Positions 15,951 through 25,058 of a stretch of DNA of 64,000 bases are shown here, piece by piece. The DNA is taken from positions 246,354 through 310,353 of the forward strand of contig NZ_ONZG01000007.1 of the NCBI RefSeq assembly GCF_900302455.1, in the 5' to 3' direction. The translations under genes were made by a program, and so were the position numbers. The notes under the pieces were generated by a model. That model searched no databases, was not told where the DNA came from, and saw nothing but the letters and a program-made list of their open reading frames with translations. This DNA comes from Falsiruegeria mediterranea M17 (GTDB lineage: Bacteria > Pseudomonadota > Alphaproteobacteria > Rhodobacterales > Rhodobacteraceae). How positions within the stretch are numbered: position 1 is the stretch's first letter; every line of letters begins with the position of its first letter.

Positions 15951-16918
15951 CAGGCATCAATGTCGGCGTATTGGTTGCCAGCTGTGTTCGACGGCTTGGA
16001 CCAGTCGCGCTTGACCCCCAGGTAGAGCAGGATCGCCGAGGCCACAAAGACCGACGAATAGGTGCCCACAATCACACCCCAGATCATCGCAAAGACGAAC
16101 CCGCGGATCACGTCCCCACCCAACACGTAGAGCGAGATCAGCGCCAACAGGGTCGTGACCGAGGTCATGACCGTCCGGCTCAGCGTCTCGTTGATCGAGA
16201 TGTTGAGAACGTCCTTGAGGTCTTTCTTCTTGTACTTGCGCAGGTTCTCGCGAACGCGGTCGAACACAACCACGGTATCGTTCAGCGAATAGCCCACGAT
16301 AGTCAGAAGCGCCGCGATGATCGCCAGGTCGAACTTGATCTGAAGTTCCGAGAAGATGCCGATGGTCAGCGCCACGTCGTGGACCAGCGCGGCCACAGCA
16401 CCAAGCGCAAATTGCCATTCGAACCGCAGCCAGATGTAGACAAGCACCGCGCCGATGGCCAACACCACGGCCAAAACCGCCGTCTGCACCAGCTCACCCG
16501 AGACTTTGGGGCCCACGGATTCAACCGAGATGAACTTGATCTCGGGGTCGTGCCCCTGAAGGGCGGCTTGCACATCGTTGACCACCTGAGCCGTGACAGA
16601 TTCAGCGCCCTCTTGGGCCTGAATGCGGATCATGGCGACGTTTTCGTCGTCCCCAAAGGTCGGATCAAAGACTTCGGTGATCGACACGTCGCCCAAGCCC
16701 AGGGGGTCCATAGCGGCGCGATAGGCCGCAACGTCAACGGGCTGAGGGCTCTCGGTTCGGACGGTCGTGCCTCCACGAAAGTCGATGCCAAAGTTCAGAC
16801 CCTGATAGGCAAAGGATGCCATACCAACGATGATCATCAGCGCTGAAAGGCCCAGCCACAGTTTCCAGCGGCTGAAGAAGTCGAACGAGGTATTTTGGGG
16901 GACAAGTTTCAGTCGCAT
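15950..16918 (-). CDS. secF: Protein translocase subunit SecF
   Basis: 322 residues from MRLKLVPQNT at 16918. The motif GIDFRGG lies at residues 44-50 after the first membrane helix; the GYSLNDTVVVFDRVRENL segment of the transmembrane core is near residues 210-230. SecF pairs with SecD and YajC on the SecYEG translocon and uses the proton gradient to pull proteins into the periplasm. The start lies one base after the secD stop. A longer frame with 16 extra residues is open but would overlap secD. Confidence 0.96.
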   Translation of the reverse strand: MRLKLVPQNTSFDFFSRWKLWLGLSALMIIVGMASFAYQGLNFGIDFRGGTTVRTESPQPVDVAAYRAAMDPLGLGDVSITEVFDPTFGDDENVAMIRIQAQEGAESVTAQVVNDVQAALQGHDPEIKFISVESVGPKVSGELVQTAVLAVVLAIGAVLVYIWLRFEWQFALGAVAALVHDVALTIGIFSELQIKFDLAIIAALLTIVGYSLNDTVVVFDRVRENLRKYKKKDLKDVLNISINETLSRTVMTSVTTLLALISLYVLGGDVIRGFVFAMIWGVIVGTYSSVFVASAILLYLGVKRDWSKPSNTAGNQYADIDA

Positions 16919-16919
16919 A

Positions 16920-18581
16920 TCAAACCTCGATCGTCTTTGGGCGGCGGCGTTCGAACCAGATGACAATCATCAGGCGCGTCACGAAGATGGCGGTAAAGAC
17001 CGAGGTTAGAATACCCAGCCCAAGAGTGATGGCAAAGCCGCGCACAGGGCCCGAGCCCATGGCAAACAGGATTACAGCGGTGATGAAGGTGGTGATGTTG
17101 GCGTCCAGAATGGCCGACAGCGCCTTTTCATAGCCCAGCTCGATGGCACGCGCCGGACCCTTGGCCGTTTTCAACTCTTCACGGATACGCTCAAAGATCA
17201 GCACGTTGGCGTCTACCGCCATACCAACCGTCAGGACGATGCCCGCAATGCCCGGAAGGGTCAGTGTGGCACCGATTGTGGACAACAGTCCAAAGATCAG
17301 GCCGACGTTGATGATCAGGGCCACGTTTGCGAATAGCCCGAATAGACCATAGCTGAGCGCCATGAATACTAGTACGGCAACAAAGGCCACGATGGTTGCA
17401 ACCTTACCGGCGTCGATGCTGTCCTGCCCCAACTCGGGGCCGATGGTACGCTCTTCCAGGAATTCGAGCCCTGCTGGCAGAGCACCCGCGCGCAGCAGCA
17501 CGGCCAAATTGGTGCTTTCCTCGACGGTGAAGTTTCCGGTGATGATGCCCGAACCGCCCGGGATGTGGCTCTGGATCACCGGGGCGCTGATCACCTCGTT
17601 GTCCAGAACGATGGCAAAGGGCGAACCGATGTTGTCACGAGTATAGTCGCCGAACTTGCGCGCACCGGAGGTGTTGAACCGGAAGCTGACTGCGGGGCGG
17701 CCGTTCTGGTCAAAGCTGGGCTGCGCATCGACCAGCTCTTCGCCGGTGACGACCGGAGCCGCTTCGATGACATAGAAAACGCCGGTTTCATCAATCGACG
17801 GGATGAGTTCGTTTCCAACACCTGCAACGGCATTGGCATCAGTGCCACGCGACACAACCGGGTTGAACGTCAGCTGAGCGGTCGTACCAATGATAGCTTT
17901 CAGCTCGGACGCGCTGCCTATGCCCGGTACTTGGATCAGAATGCGGTCTGCACCCTGTCGTTGGATCGTGGGTTCACGGGTGCCGACCTCGTCGATCCGG
18001 CGACGGATGATCTCCAGTGCCTGACGCACGGTCCGGTCATCGCTTGCCAGTTTTTCTGCATCAGACAGACGCACCGTCAGGATATCACCCTGCCCGCTGA
18101 CCTCGATATCGGTGGAACCGGCACCGGTCAGTGTCTGGATCGGGCGGGCCAGTCCGCGCACAACCTCGACCGCGCGAGACATGCCCTCGGGTTGCGAGAT
18201 ACGAACGCGAATCTCATCCGCAGGCGACTGTTGCAAGCGAATGGTGCCGACGGTGGCCCGTTCGGGACGCAGCGCATCGCGGATTTCCGGCCACATGGCC
18301 TCCATCCGGCTGGCATAGACATCCTCGACCTTGACCTCGGCCAGCAGATGCGCACCGCCGCGCAGATCCAGGCCAAGGTTCACCAGAGAGGACGGCATCC
18401 AAGCGGGCCATTGTTCGGCCAGGATCAGCCGTTCAGGCGTCTCGCCCTTCAGCTCGATCTCGGCAATTGCGTCGTTGCTTTGCTCGACGCGTGTGTAGAA
18501 CGCATTCGGCAGGGCCATGAGCAAGCCGGTCACACAGACCAGCCAGATCAGAACCCGCTTCCAGGTATCAATTTGCAGCAT
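16920..18581 (-). CDS. secD: Protein translocase subunit SecD
   Basis: 553 residues. There is one N-terminal helix, then NLGLDLRGGAHLLAEV near residue 60, a large periplasmic P1 region, and a C-terminal six-helix core with GMAVDANVLIFERIREEL (around residues 445-462), the proton-pathway segment. It forms the SecDF motor. It is followed at once by secF and preceded by yajC with a 33-base gap; the order yajC-secD-secF is conserved in bacteria. Confidence 0.96.
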   Translation of the reverse strand: MLQIDTWKRVLIWLVCVTGLLMALPNAFYTRVEQSNDAIAEIELKGETPERLILAEQWPAWMPSSLVNLGLDLRGGAHLLAEVKVEDVYASRMEAMWPEIRDALRPERATVGTIRLQQSPADEIRVRISQPEGMSRAVEVVRGLARPIQTLTGAGSTDIEVSGQGDILTVRLSDAEKLASDDRTVRQALEIIRRRIDEVGTREPTIQRQGADRILIQVPGIGSASELKAIIGTTAQLTFNPVVSRGTDANAVAGVGNELIPSIDETGVFYVIEAAPVVTGEELVDAQPSFDQNGRPAVSFRFNTSGARKFGDYTRDNIGSPFAIVLDNEVISAPVIQSHIPGGSGIITGNFTVEESTNLAVLLRAGALPAGLEFLEERTIGPELGQDSIDAGKVATIVAFVAVLVFMALSYGLFGLFANVALIINVGLIFGLLSTIGATLTLPGIAGIVLTVGMAVDANVLIFERIREELKTAKGPARAIELGYEKALSAILDANITTFITAVILFAMGSGPVRGFAITLGLGILTSVFTAIFVTRLMIVIWFERRRPKTIEV

Positions 18582-18614
18582 TACCCTGCCTTTTGAATGT
18601 GTTAGAGGTCGCGG

Positions 18615-18899
18615 TTACTTTGCCGGTTCGGTCTTGTTCAGAACCTGAGCAATGGTGGCCTTGACCACGCGCACCTTGACGTTCTCGGCCAGCTCAACCT
18701 CGATCTCGCCGTCGTCCTTGACCTTAACAACCTTGCCGATCAGGCCGCCTTGGGTGATCACCTGATCGCCACGACGCACAGCGTCGACCATCGCCTGATG
18801 TTCCTTGACCTTCTTCTGCTGCGGGCGGATCAGCAAGAAGTACATGATGGCAAAGATCAGGATGAGCGGCAGAAACTGACCGAGTGCACCAGCGTCCAT
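18615..18899 (-). CDS. yajC: Preprotein translocase subunit YajC
   Basis: 94 residues from MDAGALGQFLPLILIFAIMY. One membrane helix is followed by the family signature FLLIRPQQKKVKEHQAMVD and a small basic domain with GDQVITQGGLIGKV. YajC associates with SecDF. An AAAGGAA ribosome binding site supports the start at 18899. It is the first gene of the yajC-secD-secF-TauE-Mth938 run. A 207-base divergent gap to the MscS gene would hold both promoters. Confidence 0.95.
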   Translation of the reverse strand: MDAGALGQFLPLILIFAIMYFLLIRPQQKKVKEHQAMVDAVRRGDQVITQGGLIGKVVKVKDDGEIEVELAENVKVRVVKATIAQVLNKTEPAK

Positions 18900-19106
18900 G
18901 GGATATTCCTTTGTGTCAGGGGCAAGGGGTTGCTCCCCTCGCAAATTTGGCCGGAACCTATGCGTTGGCTGGGGGGTTTGCAAGAGAACCTGACGCCGCG
19001 CATCTCATCCCGGTTGCCCGCGCGCCGCTCTTTGTCACGCACCGTTGCAGATAAGTCCTAGGCAGGCCCGCTCTCGCGGATATAGTCAAGGCATGGGGAA
19101 AGCATC

Positions 19107-20762
19107 ATGACATCGATTATCGGCGTGGTTAGAACAGGCCTTAGGACGTTGCTCCTGATGTGTAGCCTGGCGTTGCTTACCCTACCAACCCTTGCCCAAA
19201 CCGAAGACCCGGCCGTTTCCCTGCCGATCGACCAGGATGCGCAGGATGACACGTTTCAGGCCCCCGTTATCGTGGATGGGCATGAGCTGTTCGTGTTGCG
19301 CGGCTCCAGCGCCCTGCCCGCCATCGAACGCGTGACGCACGTTCAGGACCGTATCATCGAAATCGCAGCCGGTTCAAAAAGCAAGACAGTCGAAATCACT
19401 TACGAAGATACCGATCTGGGCATCAAGATCCTGGCCGACGGGACAGAGATCAGCCTTGTGACCCAGGCGGATGCCGAACTGGATCAGATGGACATTTCCG
19501 TGCTTGCCGCGCTGCAAGGAGACGCCATTCGGGACGCAGTTCTGGCCTATCGCAGCGAACGCACGGACGAGGCCCGTGTCACCGGCGCGATCGAAGCCGG
19601 TATGTGGACCATTGGCTTTGCCGTATTCTCTGTCCTGATCATCTGGCTGCGTCGCCGGTTCAAGCTGGGCATCAATGCCATCGTACGCCGCAACTTTGCC
19701 GAAGTCGAAACCGCGACCAACGCCCAGGTGCAGGCGGACGCCATCGCCGCATTGATCCGGTTCGGGGTAAATTTCATCCTCTTGGTGCTCTTTTTCCTGG
19801 GCGCCTACTACTACTTGTCGTTCATCCTGCTCGCCTTTGCCGAGACCCGCTATGTGGCGCAGATCCTGTTGACTTATGTCACGGAACCCGTGCTCAACAT
19901 CATTCTGGGCTTTGTCGCCTACCTGCCCAACCTGATCACTCTCCTCATAATTGGTCTGCTGACCCAATATGTCATCAAGGGGATGCGCGTGTTCTTTGAC
20001 GCGGTCGAAGCCGAAACTTTCCGGCTGCGTGATTTTGAAAAACACTGGATCAACCCGACCTTCAACATCGCCCGCACCATCATCATCCTGATCGCGCTTG
20101 TCTTCTCTTTTCCTTACATCCCGGGCTCGGATTCGGCGGCGTTCCAGGGGCTGACCATCCTGATCGGGGCGATGCTGTCGTTGGGATCGAATTCGGTCGT
20201 GGGCAATGTCCTGGCGGGGCTCTTCGTGATCTACCGCCGCTCGACGTCCATGGGCGATCGTATCCAGGTGGGGGAACACATCGGCGACGTGGTGCAGATC
20301 AAGCTGATGGAGACGCACATCAAGTCGATCAAGAATGAGCTCATCTCGATCCCCAACGCGCAGCTGATGAACTCCGAGGTGATCAACTACTCCAAAAAGA
20401 TCGACGGCTCGGGGCTGTTGCTGCACACCACCGTCGGCATCGGGTATGAGGAACCGCCCGAAAAGGTCGAGGCGATGCTGATCGAGGCTGCGCACCGCAC
20501 CAAGGACCTCAAGGCGCGTCCTGTCCCGTTTGTGTTGTGGACCGCGTTGGCCGATTACGCGATCAACTATCAGATCAACGCCTACACCACCCGAGGCGCC
20601 TCGATCCCCCGCATCAAATCCGACCTGCACCGCAACATCATGGCCGTGTTCACCGAAAACGACGTCCAGATCATGACGCCCAGCTACATTGCCGACCCGC
20701 CCGAAGCCAAAATCCCCCCCAAAGCCTGGGACGGCCAACTGGCCCATATGGACGACACCTGA
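19107..20762 (+). CDS. MscS-type mechanosensitive channel with periplasmic N-domain
   Basis: 551 residues. A signal peptide or first helix (about residues 14-30, cleavage after TLAQ) is followed by a periplasmic region of about 130 residues. Several membrane helices come next, and then the MscS pore and beta domain, recognisable as FQGLTILIGAMLSLGSNSVV followed by VGNVLAGLFVIYRRSTSMGD and ISIPNAQLMNSEVINYSKK. It opens under membrane tension to release solutes on osmotic downshock. It is longer than E. coli MscS and of the class with an added N-terminal domain. It stands alone. Confidence 0.92.
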   Translation: MTSIIGVVRTGLRTLLLMCSLALLTLPTLAQTEDPAVSLPIDQDAQDDTFQAPVIVDGHELFVLRGSSALPAIERVTHVQDRIIEIAAGSKSKTVEITYEDTDLGIKILADGTEISLVTQADAELDQMDISVLAALQGDAIRDAVLAYRSERTDEARVTGAIEAGMWTIGFAVFSVLIIWLRRRFKLGINAIVRRNFAEVETATNAQVQADAIAALIRFGVNFILLVLFFLGAYYYLSFILLAFAETRYVAQILLTYVTEPVLNIILGFVAYLPNLITLLIIGLLTQYVIKGMRVFFDAVEAETFRLRDFEKHWINPTFNIARTIIILIALVFSFPYIPGSDSAAFQGLTILIGAMLSLGSNSVVGNVLAGLFVIYRRSTSMGDRIQVGEHIGDVVQIKLMETHIKSIKNELISIPNAQLMNSEVINYSKKIDGSGLLLHTTVGIGYEEPPEKVEAMLIEAAHRTKDLKARPVPFVLWTALADYAINYQINAYTTRGASIPRIKSDLHRNIMAVFTENDVQIMTPSYIADPPEAKIPPKAWDGQLAHMDDT

Positions 20763-21045
20763 ACAACGACCTAGATGCTGCCCGGTTTGAAAAGATCATT
20801 GTTCCAGCCGATGTGCCTGCGACGCTCGCCAGATACCGGCTCATGCCGCCGGATTGTCCTCTACATCCCTGGCCAGCCACCGATAGGATGCACTGCCTGA
20901 ACGATGTGTTCCAATCACAGTACCCTTTCGACTATGATACCCTCGGTTGATCATCATAAATGATCAGATTTAAAACTGGGTGCACCAATCAATGCTTCTA
21001 AGGTCGCGCTGCTGGTACGACGAACCAACTGATTAGGAACAACAT
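20763..21045 (+). other. Intergenic region with a possible gene remnant
   Basis: These 283 bases lie between mscS and the FkbM gene. In one frame they read without stops for 62 codons (to 20950), containing FEKIIVPADVPATLARYRLM and ending QSQYPFDYDTLG. There is no good ATG or ribosome binding site; the frame can only begin inside the mscS tail. The composition looks protein-like, so it may be the end of a decayed gene. Beyond 20950 the DNA becomes A+T-rich and shows no recognisable element. Confidence 0.3.
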
Positions 21046-21786
21046 ATGCATGCATTTCTCAGAGCTTTGGAAAAGCAGGTTTTACGCGGTCTTGGCAAAG
21101 GTCATGGAACCAAATCCATCTCGACCGAGGTGAATTGCATTCGAAAACTTCTGGGCAAGGATAGGGTTGGCACCTGTGTTGATATCGGCGCCAATGTCGG
21201 GCTCTACACCTCTGCACTTCTACGTCAATTTCCAGACGCAACCGTCTACTCCTTTGAACCGTCACAATTCAACGTCGAAAAATTGAAAGCGCGCTTTGAA
21301 GGTGACACCCGAGTGCACATCATACCGTTCGCCGTCAGCGATTGCGAAGGCGAAGCCAACCTCTATTCGAATGCGCCCGGCTCAGGACTTGGGAGCTTGC
21401 TGCAACGGGATCTGGACTACTTGAACATTTCTTTTGATCAGACAGAAATGGTCCGCACCATACGATTTGACGATTTTTGGACCAACGAAATGGGCGGGCG
21501 GGCAATTGACATCCTGAAGCTGGATATCGAAGGCATGGAACTTTCGGCATTGAAGGGAGCTGAAAAAGCCCTGAGAAACACCCGCGCAGTGCAGTTCGAA
21601 TTTGGTGGAACGAACATAGACTCCCGAACCTATTTCAAGGATTTCTGGTCCTTCTTCACGGAGCGCGAGTTTAGCTTGCACCGCATAACACCGTTCGGTT
21701 CACTGGAAATCAAACGATATTCTGAACGTGACGAGGTCTTTACAACTACCAACTATATCGCGATCGCCAAATCGGAAGCAGGTTAA
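21046..21786 (+). CDS. FkbM-family SAM-dependent methyltransferase
   Basis: 246 residues. The SAM-binding motif I is TCVDIGANVGLYTSALL (about residues 45-61), followed by YSFEPSQFNVEKL (motif II) and ILKLDIEGMELSALKGAEK, the FkbM hallmark. The family O-methylates sugars or polyketides and is often found in surface polysaccharide loci. Codon use and base composition are visibly more A+T-rich than in serS or mscS, and no related gene is adjacent, which suggests acquisition by transfer. It is one of three FkbM genes in the window (also 44224 and 62355), all quite different from each other. Confidence 0.85.
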   Translation: MHAFLRALEKQVLRGLGKGHGTKSISTEVNCIRKLLGKDRVGTCVDIGANVGLYTSALLRQFPDATVYSFEPSQFNVEKLKARFEGDTRVHIIPFAVSDCEGEANLYSNAPGSGLGSLLQRDLDYLNISFDQTEMVRTIRFDDFWTNEMGGRAIDILKLDIEGMELSALKGAEKALRNTRAVQFEFGGTNIDSRTYFKDFWSFFTEREFSLHRITPFGSLEIKRYSERDEVFTTTNYIAIAKSEAG

Positions 21787-21993
21787 TCCTGCAATCCAGT
21801 AGAGAACCGGACATCAGCAGCATCACTCCTGAAGCATTCCGTTGTCTGGACAGTCTCAACAGGTTTCATCCCACCTTCGACCAAGGTTCATTTCCTAGTG
21901 CAAACAATAAGAACGCTGCCCTCTACCCCCTGCCCTGCACATCAGGCATAAGGCTGATATCGACTCACATTACTTCTCAAGGGAAACAGACCC

Positions 21994-23286
21994 ATGCACG
22001 ACATCCGCGCTATTCGCGAAAATCCCGCCGCTTTTGATGCCGCTCTGGCTCGCCGTGGGGATGATGCGATGTCGTCGTCGCTCCTGGAACTCGACGAGGC
22101 GCGCCGGGCCAAGATACTGGCCGCCGAGACCGCTCAGGCCGAGCAGAACAAGGCCGCCAAGGCCATTGGTGCGGCAAAGGCCAAGGGTGACGAGGCCGAG
22201 TTTGAGCGGCTGCGCGCCGAAGTTTCGGCCAAAAAGGCCGAAGTGGCCGCGATGCAGACCGAGGCTAAAGAACTTGACGCCAAGCTAACCGATCAACTGG
22301 CCCGCATCGCCAACCTGCCCGCAGACGACGTGCCGCAGGGCGCAGATGAGGACGACAATGTCGAGGTGAACCGCTGGGGCACCCCGCGTGCGTTTGCCTT
22401 TGCGCCGAAAGAGCATTTCGAGATCCCCGCTGTGGCAGCTGCGATGGACTTTGAAACCGCCGTCAAGACATCCGGCAGCCGATTTGTTAACCTGACCAAG
22501 GGCGTCGCGCGCATTCACCGTGCCTTGGCACAGTTTATGTTGGACACGCACGTCGACAAGAACGGGCTGACCGAGACGCAGACCCCGGTTCTGGTGCGTG
22601 ACGAGGCGATGTATGGCACGGATAAACTGCCCAAGTTCGGCGATGACAGCTATCAGACCACCAATGGCTGGTGGCTGATCCCCACATCCGAGGTCACGCT
22701 GACCTATTCGGTTGCGGGCGACATTCTGGACGAGGGCGAGCTGCCCCGCCGCATGACTGCACACACCGCCTGTTTTCGCTCGGAAGCGGGAAGTGCCGGC
22801 AAGGACACATCCGGTATGCTGCGTCAGCACCAGTTCGAAAAGGTCGAGATGGTGTCGGTGACCCACCCCGACAATTCGGACGACGAGCAAAAGCGCATGC
22901 TGCGCTGCGCCGAGGATTTGTTGGAACAGCTGGGCATCCCCTATCGCACCGTGGTGCTCTGCACCGGCGACATGGGCTTTGGTGCGCGCCGCACGTTCGA
23001 CATCGAGGCCTGGTTGCCCGGTCAGGACACCTATCGCGAGATCTCGTCGGTTTCGACCACCGGTGACTTCCAGGCTCGCCGCATGAACGCGCGGTTCAAA
23101 CCTGCCGATGGCGGCAAGCCACAGTTTGTGCACACGCTGAACGGCTCGGGACTGGCCGTGGGGCGCTGCCTGATCGCGGTGCTGGAGAACGGTCAGAACG
23201 AAGACGGTACCGTGACCCTGCCAGAGGTTCTGGTGCCCTATACGGGCGGCAAAACCACATTGCAGCTGGACGGCACCCTGGGCTGA
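21994..23286 (+). CDS. serS: Serine-tRNA ligase
   Basis: 430 residues, the normal SerRS length. The N-terminal coiled-coil arm that grips tRNA-Ser occupies about residues 30-105 (rich in [17 protein letters not shown]). Class II motifs are present: motif 2 [20 protein letters not shown], then HQFEKVEMV, and motif 3 [20 protein letters not shown]. The start ATG at 21994 has AAGGGAAA upstream and matches [15 protein letters not shown], the usual N-terminus. A strong terminator follows at 23311. Confidence 0.97.
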   Translation: MHDIRAIRENPAAFDAALARRGDDAMSSSLLELDEARRAKILAAETAQAEQNKAAKAIGAAKAKGDEAEFERLRAEVSAKKAEVAAMQTEAKELDAKLTDQLARIANLPADDVPQGADEDDNVEVNRWGTPRAFAFAPKEHFEIPAVAAAMDFETAVKTSGSRFVNLTKGVARIHRALAQFMLDTHVDKNGLTETQTPVLVRDEAMYGTDKLPKFGDDSYQTTNGWWLIPTSEVTLTYSVAGDILDEGELPRRMTAHTACFRSEAGSAGKDTSGMLRQHQFEKVEMVSVTHPDNSDDEQKRMLRCAEDLLEQLGIPYRTVVLCTGDMGFGARRTFDIEAWLPGQDTYREISSVSTTGDFQARRMNARFKPADGGKPQFVHTLNGSGLAVGRCLIAVLENGQNEDGTVTLPEVLVPYTGGKTTLQLDGTLG

Positions 23287-23310
23287 CCGCACACCAAAAA
23301 CAAAACAGAT

Positions 23311-23342
23311 AAGGCGAGGAAGGTTACTTCTTCGCCTTTTTC
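23311..23342 (+). terminator. serS terminator overlapping the end of the convergent gene
   Basis: AAGGCGAGGAAG (23311-23322) pairs with CTTCTTCGCCTT (23327-23338) with one G-U pair and the loop GTTA, followed by TTTTC. The loop bases and the downstream arm contain the TAA stop and the last Lys codons of the minus-strand HhH protein, so one sequence serves as the serS terminator and the coding end of its neighbour. Confidence 0.85.
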
Positions 23343-23974
23343 TTGTCCTTCTTCTTGGACTTTTTGTCCTTTGGCTTGCCCTTGGATTTGTCTTTGTCTT
23401 TGTCTTTGTCTTTGGACTTGGCCTTTTTGTCCTTTTTGGCCCAAGCGTTCGATTTCGCCTTTTCCTTGGCCTTCTGGATCTTGGCCTCAAGCTCTTCGAT
23501 CTTCTTGGCAGCTTTTTCCGCCTTGGCCTTGGTTTTGGCTTTCTTCTTGGCCTTTTCCGCTTCCTTGCGAGCCTTTTCGTCCTTGCGCGCTTTCTCTGCC
23601 TCTTTGCGCGCCTTTTCAGCGGCTTGCGCCTTGGCCTTCGCCGCTGCAGCCTTGGTGTCGTCGGATGAGACTGCCGGTTTGGTCGCCTTGGCGGGAGCCT
23701 TGCGCGCAGCGGTGGCAGGGGCTGCAGGCTTGCGGGCCGCGGGTTTGCGGGTCGCAGGTTTGCGGACGCGCTTTGCCGCAGGTGGCGTCCCACCGGTCGC
23801 CCCTGATTTGGCCGCAGCCAAAAGCGTCTTGGCCCGTGCGGCACCGACGCGCGGGACCTGCCTCAACTGTTCCTCAGTCGCGCCAGCGATATCTTCAACC
23901 GTTTTGAAACCGGCCGCCGTCAACGCTAGTTCCAGTGCTTTACCAACACCTCGCAAAGAGGAAATAGATGTCAT
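23324..23974 (-). CDS. Helix-hairpin-helix protein with Lys/Ala-rich histone-H1-like tail
   Basis: 216 residues in two parts. Residues 1-55 form a compact helix-hairpin-helix unit (SLRGVGKALELALTAAGFKT and RQVPRVGAARAKTLLAAAK), of the kind that binds the DNA backbone. From residue 60 the chain is low-complexity: first RKPATRKPAARKPAAPATA, like eukaryotic H1 and bacterial H1-like proteins, then a Lys/Ala/Glu coiled segment, then SKDKDKDKDKSKGKPKDKK. It is likely a nucleoid-associated, DNA-compacting protein. An inverted repeat lies 41 bases before the start. The end overlaps the serS terminator. No particular family name is certain. Confidence 0.8.
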   Translation of the reverse strand: MTSISSLRGVGKALELALTAAGFKTVEDIAGATEEQLRQVPRVGAARAKTLLAAAKSGATGGTPPAAKRVRKPATRKPAARKPAAPATAARKAPAKATKPAVSSDDTKAAAAKAKAQAAEKARKEAEKARKDEKARKEAEKAKKKAKTKAKAEKAAKKIEELEAKIQKAKEKAKSNAWAKKDKKAKSKDKDKDKDKSKGKPKDKKSKKKDKKKAKK

Positions 23975-24014
23975 TGCAGGTCCTTTCTGTTGTTATCGTC
24001 AATCAATCACAAAA

Positions 24015-24035
24015 TGTATATACACGGGATATACA
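24015..24035. promoter_or_regulatory. Inverted repeat upstream of the HhH/H1-like gene
   Basis: TGTATAT (24015-24021) and ATATACA (24029-24035) are perfect 7-base inverted arms around the spacer ACACGGG. They sit 41 bases before the start codon of the minus-strand HhH gene, in a notably A+T-rich stretch suited to a promoter. The half-site resembles the one before acnA but the spacing differs. Confidence 0.45.
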
Positions 24036-24065
24036 AATTGCAAATGGCGTGAAACCTGGGGCCTG

Positions 24066-25058
24066 TTACTGTGCAAGTGCCCTTTCATCTCGATCTGCCG
24101 CTTTTTCCTTTGGGAAAGGAACGAGGCGCTTGTTGTCCTCGTCCCAGAGCTTGAGATTGAGCGCGGCCACCGCCTCGGGGAACTTGATGCGGCGAGGCGC
24201 AAACTCGGGCGGCAGGCTGTAGTGGCAGGCCCGCAGGCGATACGAGGGGATGCGCGCGTTGAAGTGGTGGATGTCGTGCAACGTGATGCAAGCCACAATC
24301 AGGTCGAAAAACCAACCGAAATCCAGCGCAGAAGATCCTTGCAGCGCTGCGACCTGTGGATCGAGGTCGGGGCGGCGGTCCCAATAGGTGTCTTCGAAAT
24401 TGTGCTGCAGGTAGACGAGAAAGACGCCGATCATGCCGCCCAGGAAAGAAAATGCCAGCCAGACCAGAACGCCGGTGGTGCCTGCAAGGGCGTAAAGGAT
24501 CCCGAGATAGACCAGGATCGAGAGATTGTGGAGCAAGACGCCCATCACGCCGAAGCGCATGGTATTTTTGGGCCAGCGATACCGGATAAAGTAAGTAAAG
24601 GCGGAGCCCAAGGGCACGAGAACAAAGGGGTTGCGGTAAAGGCGATAGACCAGACGCTGCCAGAAACCAGCCTCGGTCCATTCGCGCAGGGTCATGGTGT
24701 GGATCTCGCCGGTTTCGCGGTGTTCCAGGTTGCCGATGCCGCCGTGGTGAAGGTTGTGATTCTGCTTCATCACCTCGAACGGGGCAAAGGTGAAAGGCGA
24801 CAGGCCATGGCCTGCCAATTCATTCTGATGGCGGGTTTCGAACAGAGAATGGTGGCCGCAATCGTGTTGCAGCACGTAAAGGCGCACGGCCGAAAAAGCG
24901 TGCACGATGCCCGCAGGCAGCATCACATACCATAAGCTCATATGCGCAACGGCAAGATACAGCGACAAGAAATAGATCGCGAAGGTGCCAAAATAGCTGA
25001 GCCCCGCCAAGCGGTTGTCTTTCTTGCAATAGGCCCGCGTGTGTTCCCTTAGATCCAT
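24066..25058 (-). CDS. Membrane fatty acid desaturase
   Basis: 330 residues. Three histidine boxes bind the di-iron centre: HDCGHH at 65-70, HNLHH at 101-105 and HDIHH at 261-265, with an extra QHNFEDTYW at 218-226. Hydrophobic helices lie between the boxes. This is the acyl-lipid desaturase/omega-type arrangement. It would introduce double bonds into membrane acyl chains, or hydroxylate a related lipid, using O2 and ferredoxin. The start at 25058 has GAGAGGAAGGGC upstream. It is isolated, and the regulator is not visible. Confidence 0.9.
   Translation of the reverse strand: MDLREHTRAYCKKDNRLAGLSYFGTFAIYFLSLYLAVAHMSLWYVMLPAGIVHAFSAVRLYVLQHDCGHHSLFETRHQNELAGHGLSPFTFAPFEVMKQNHNLHHGGIGNLEHRETGEIHTMTLREWTEAGFWQRLVYRLYRNPFVLVPLGSAFTYFIRYRWPKNTMRFGVMGVLLHNLSILVYLGILYALAGTTGVLVWLAFSFLGGMIGVFLVYLQHNFEDTYWDRRPDLDPQVAALQGSSALDFGWFFDLIVACITLHDIHHFNARIPSYRLRACHYSLPPEFAPRRIKFPEAVAALNLKLWDEDNKRLVPFPKEKAADRDERALAQ

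Noticed and set aside
19374..20747. 457-codon minus-strand open frame opposite the MscS channel
   Set aside because: The MscS frame carries all expected motifs and helices; the opposite frame shows only shadow composition.
23370..23420. TTTGTC tandem repeats resembling a CRISPR or microsatellite
   Set aside because: They encode the DKDK repeats of the HhH protein tail; no spacers or palindromic repeats. No CRISPR array was found in the window.
22285..23844. 519-codon minus-strand open frame across serS and the HhH gene
   Set aside because: It covers two real genes in other frames; the Arg-rich C-terminus is a shifted reading of the Lys-rich tail.
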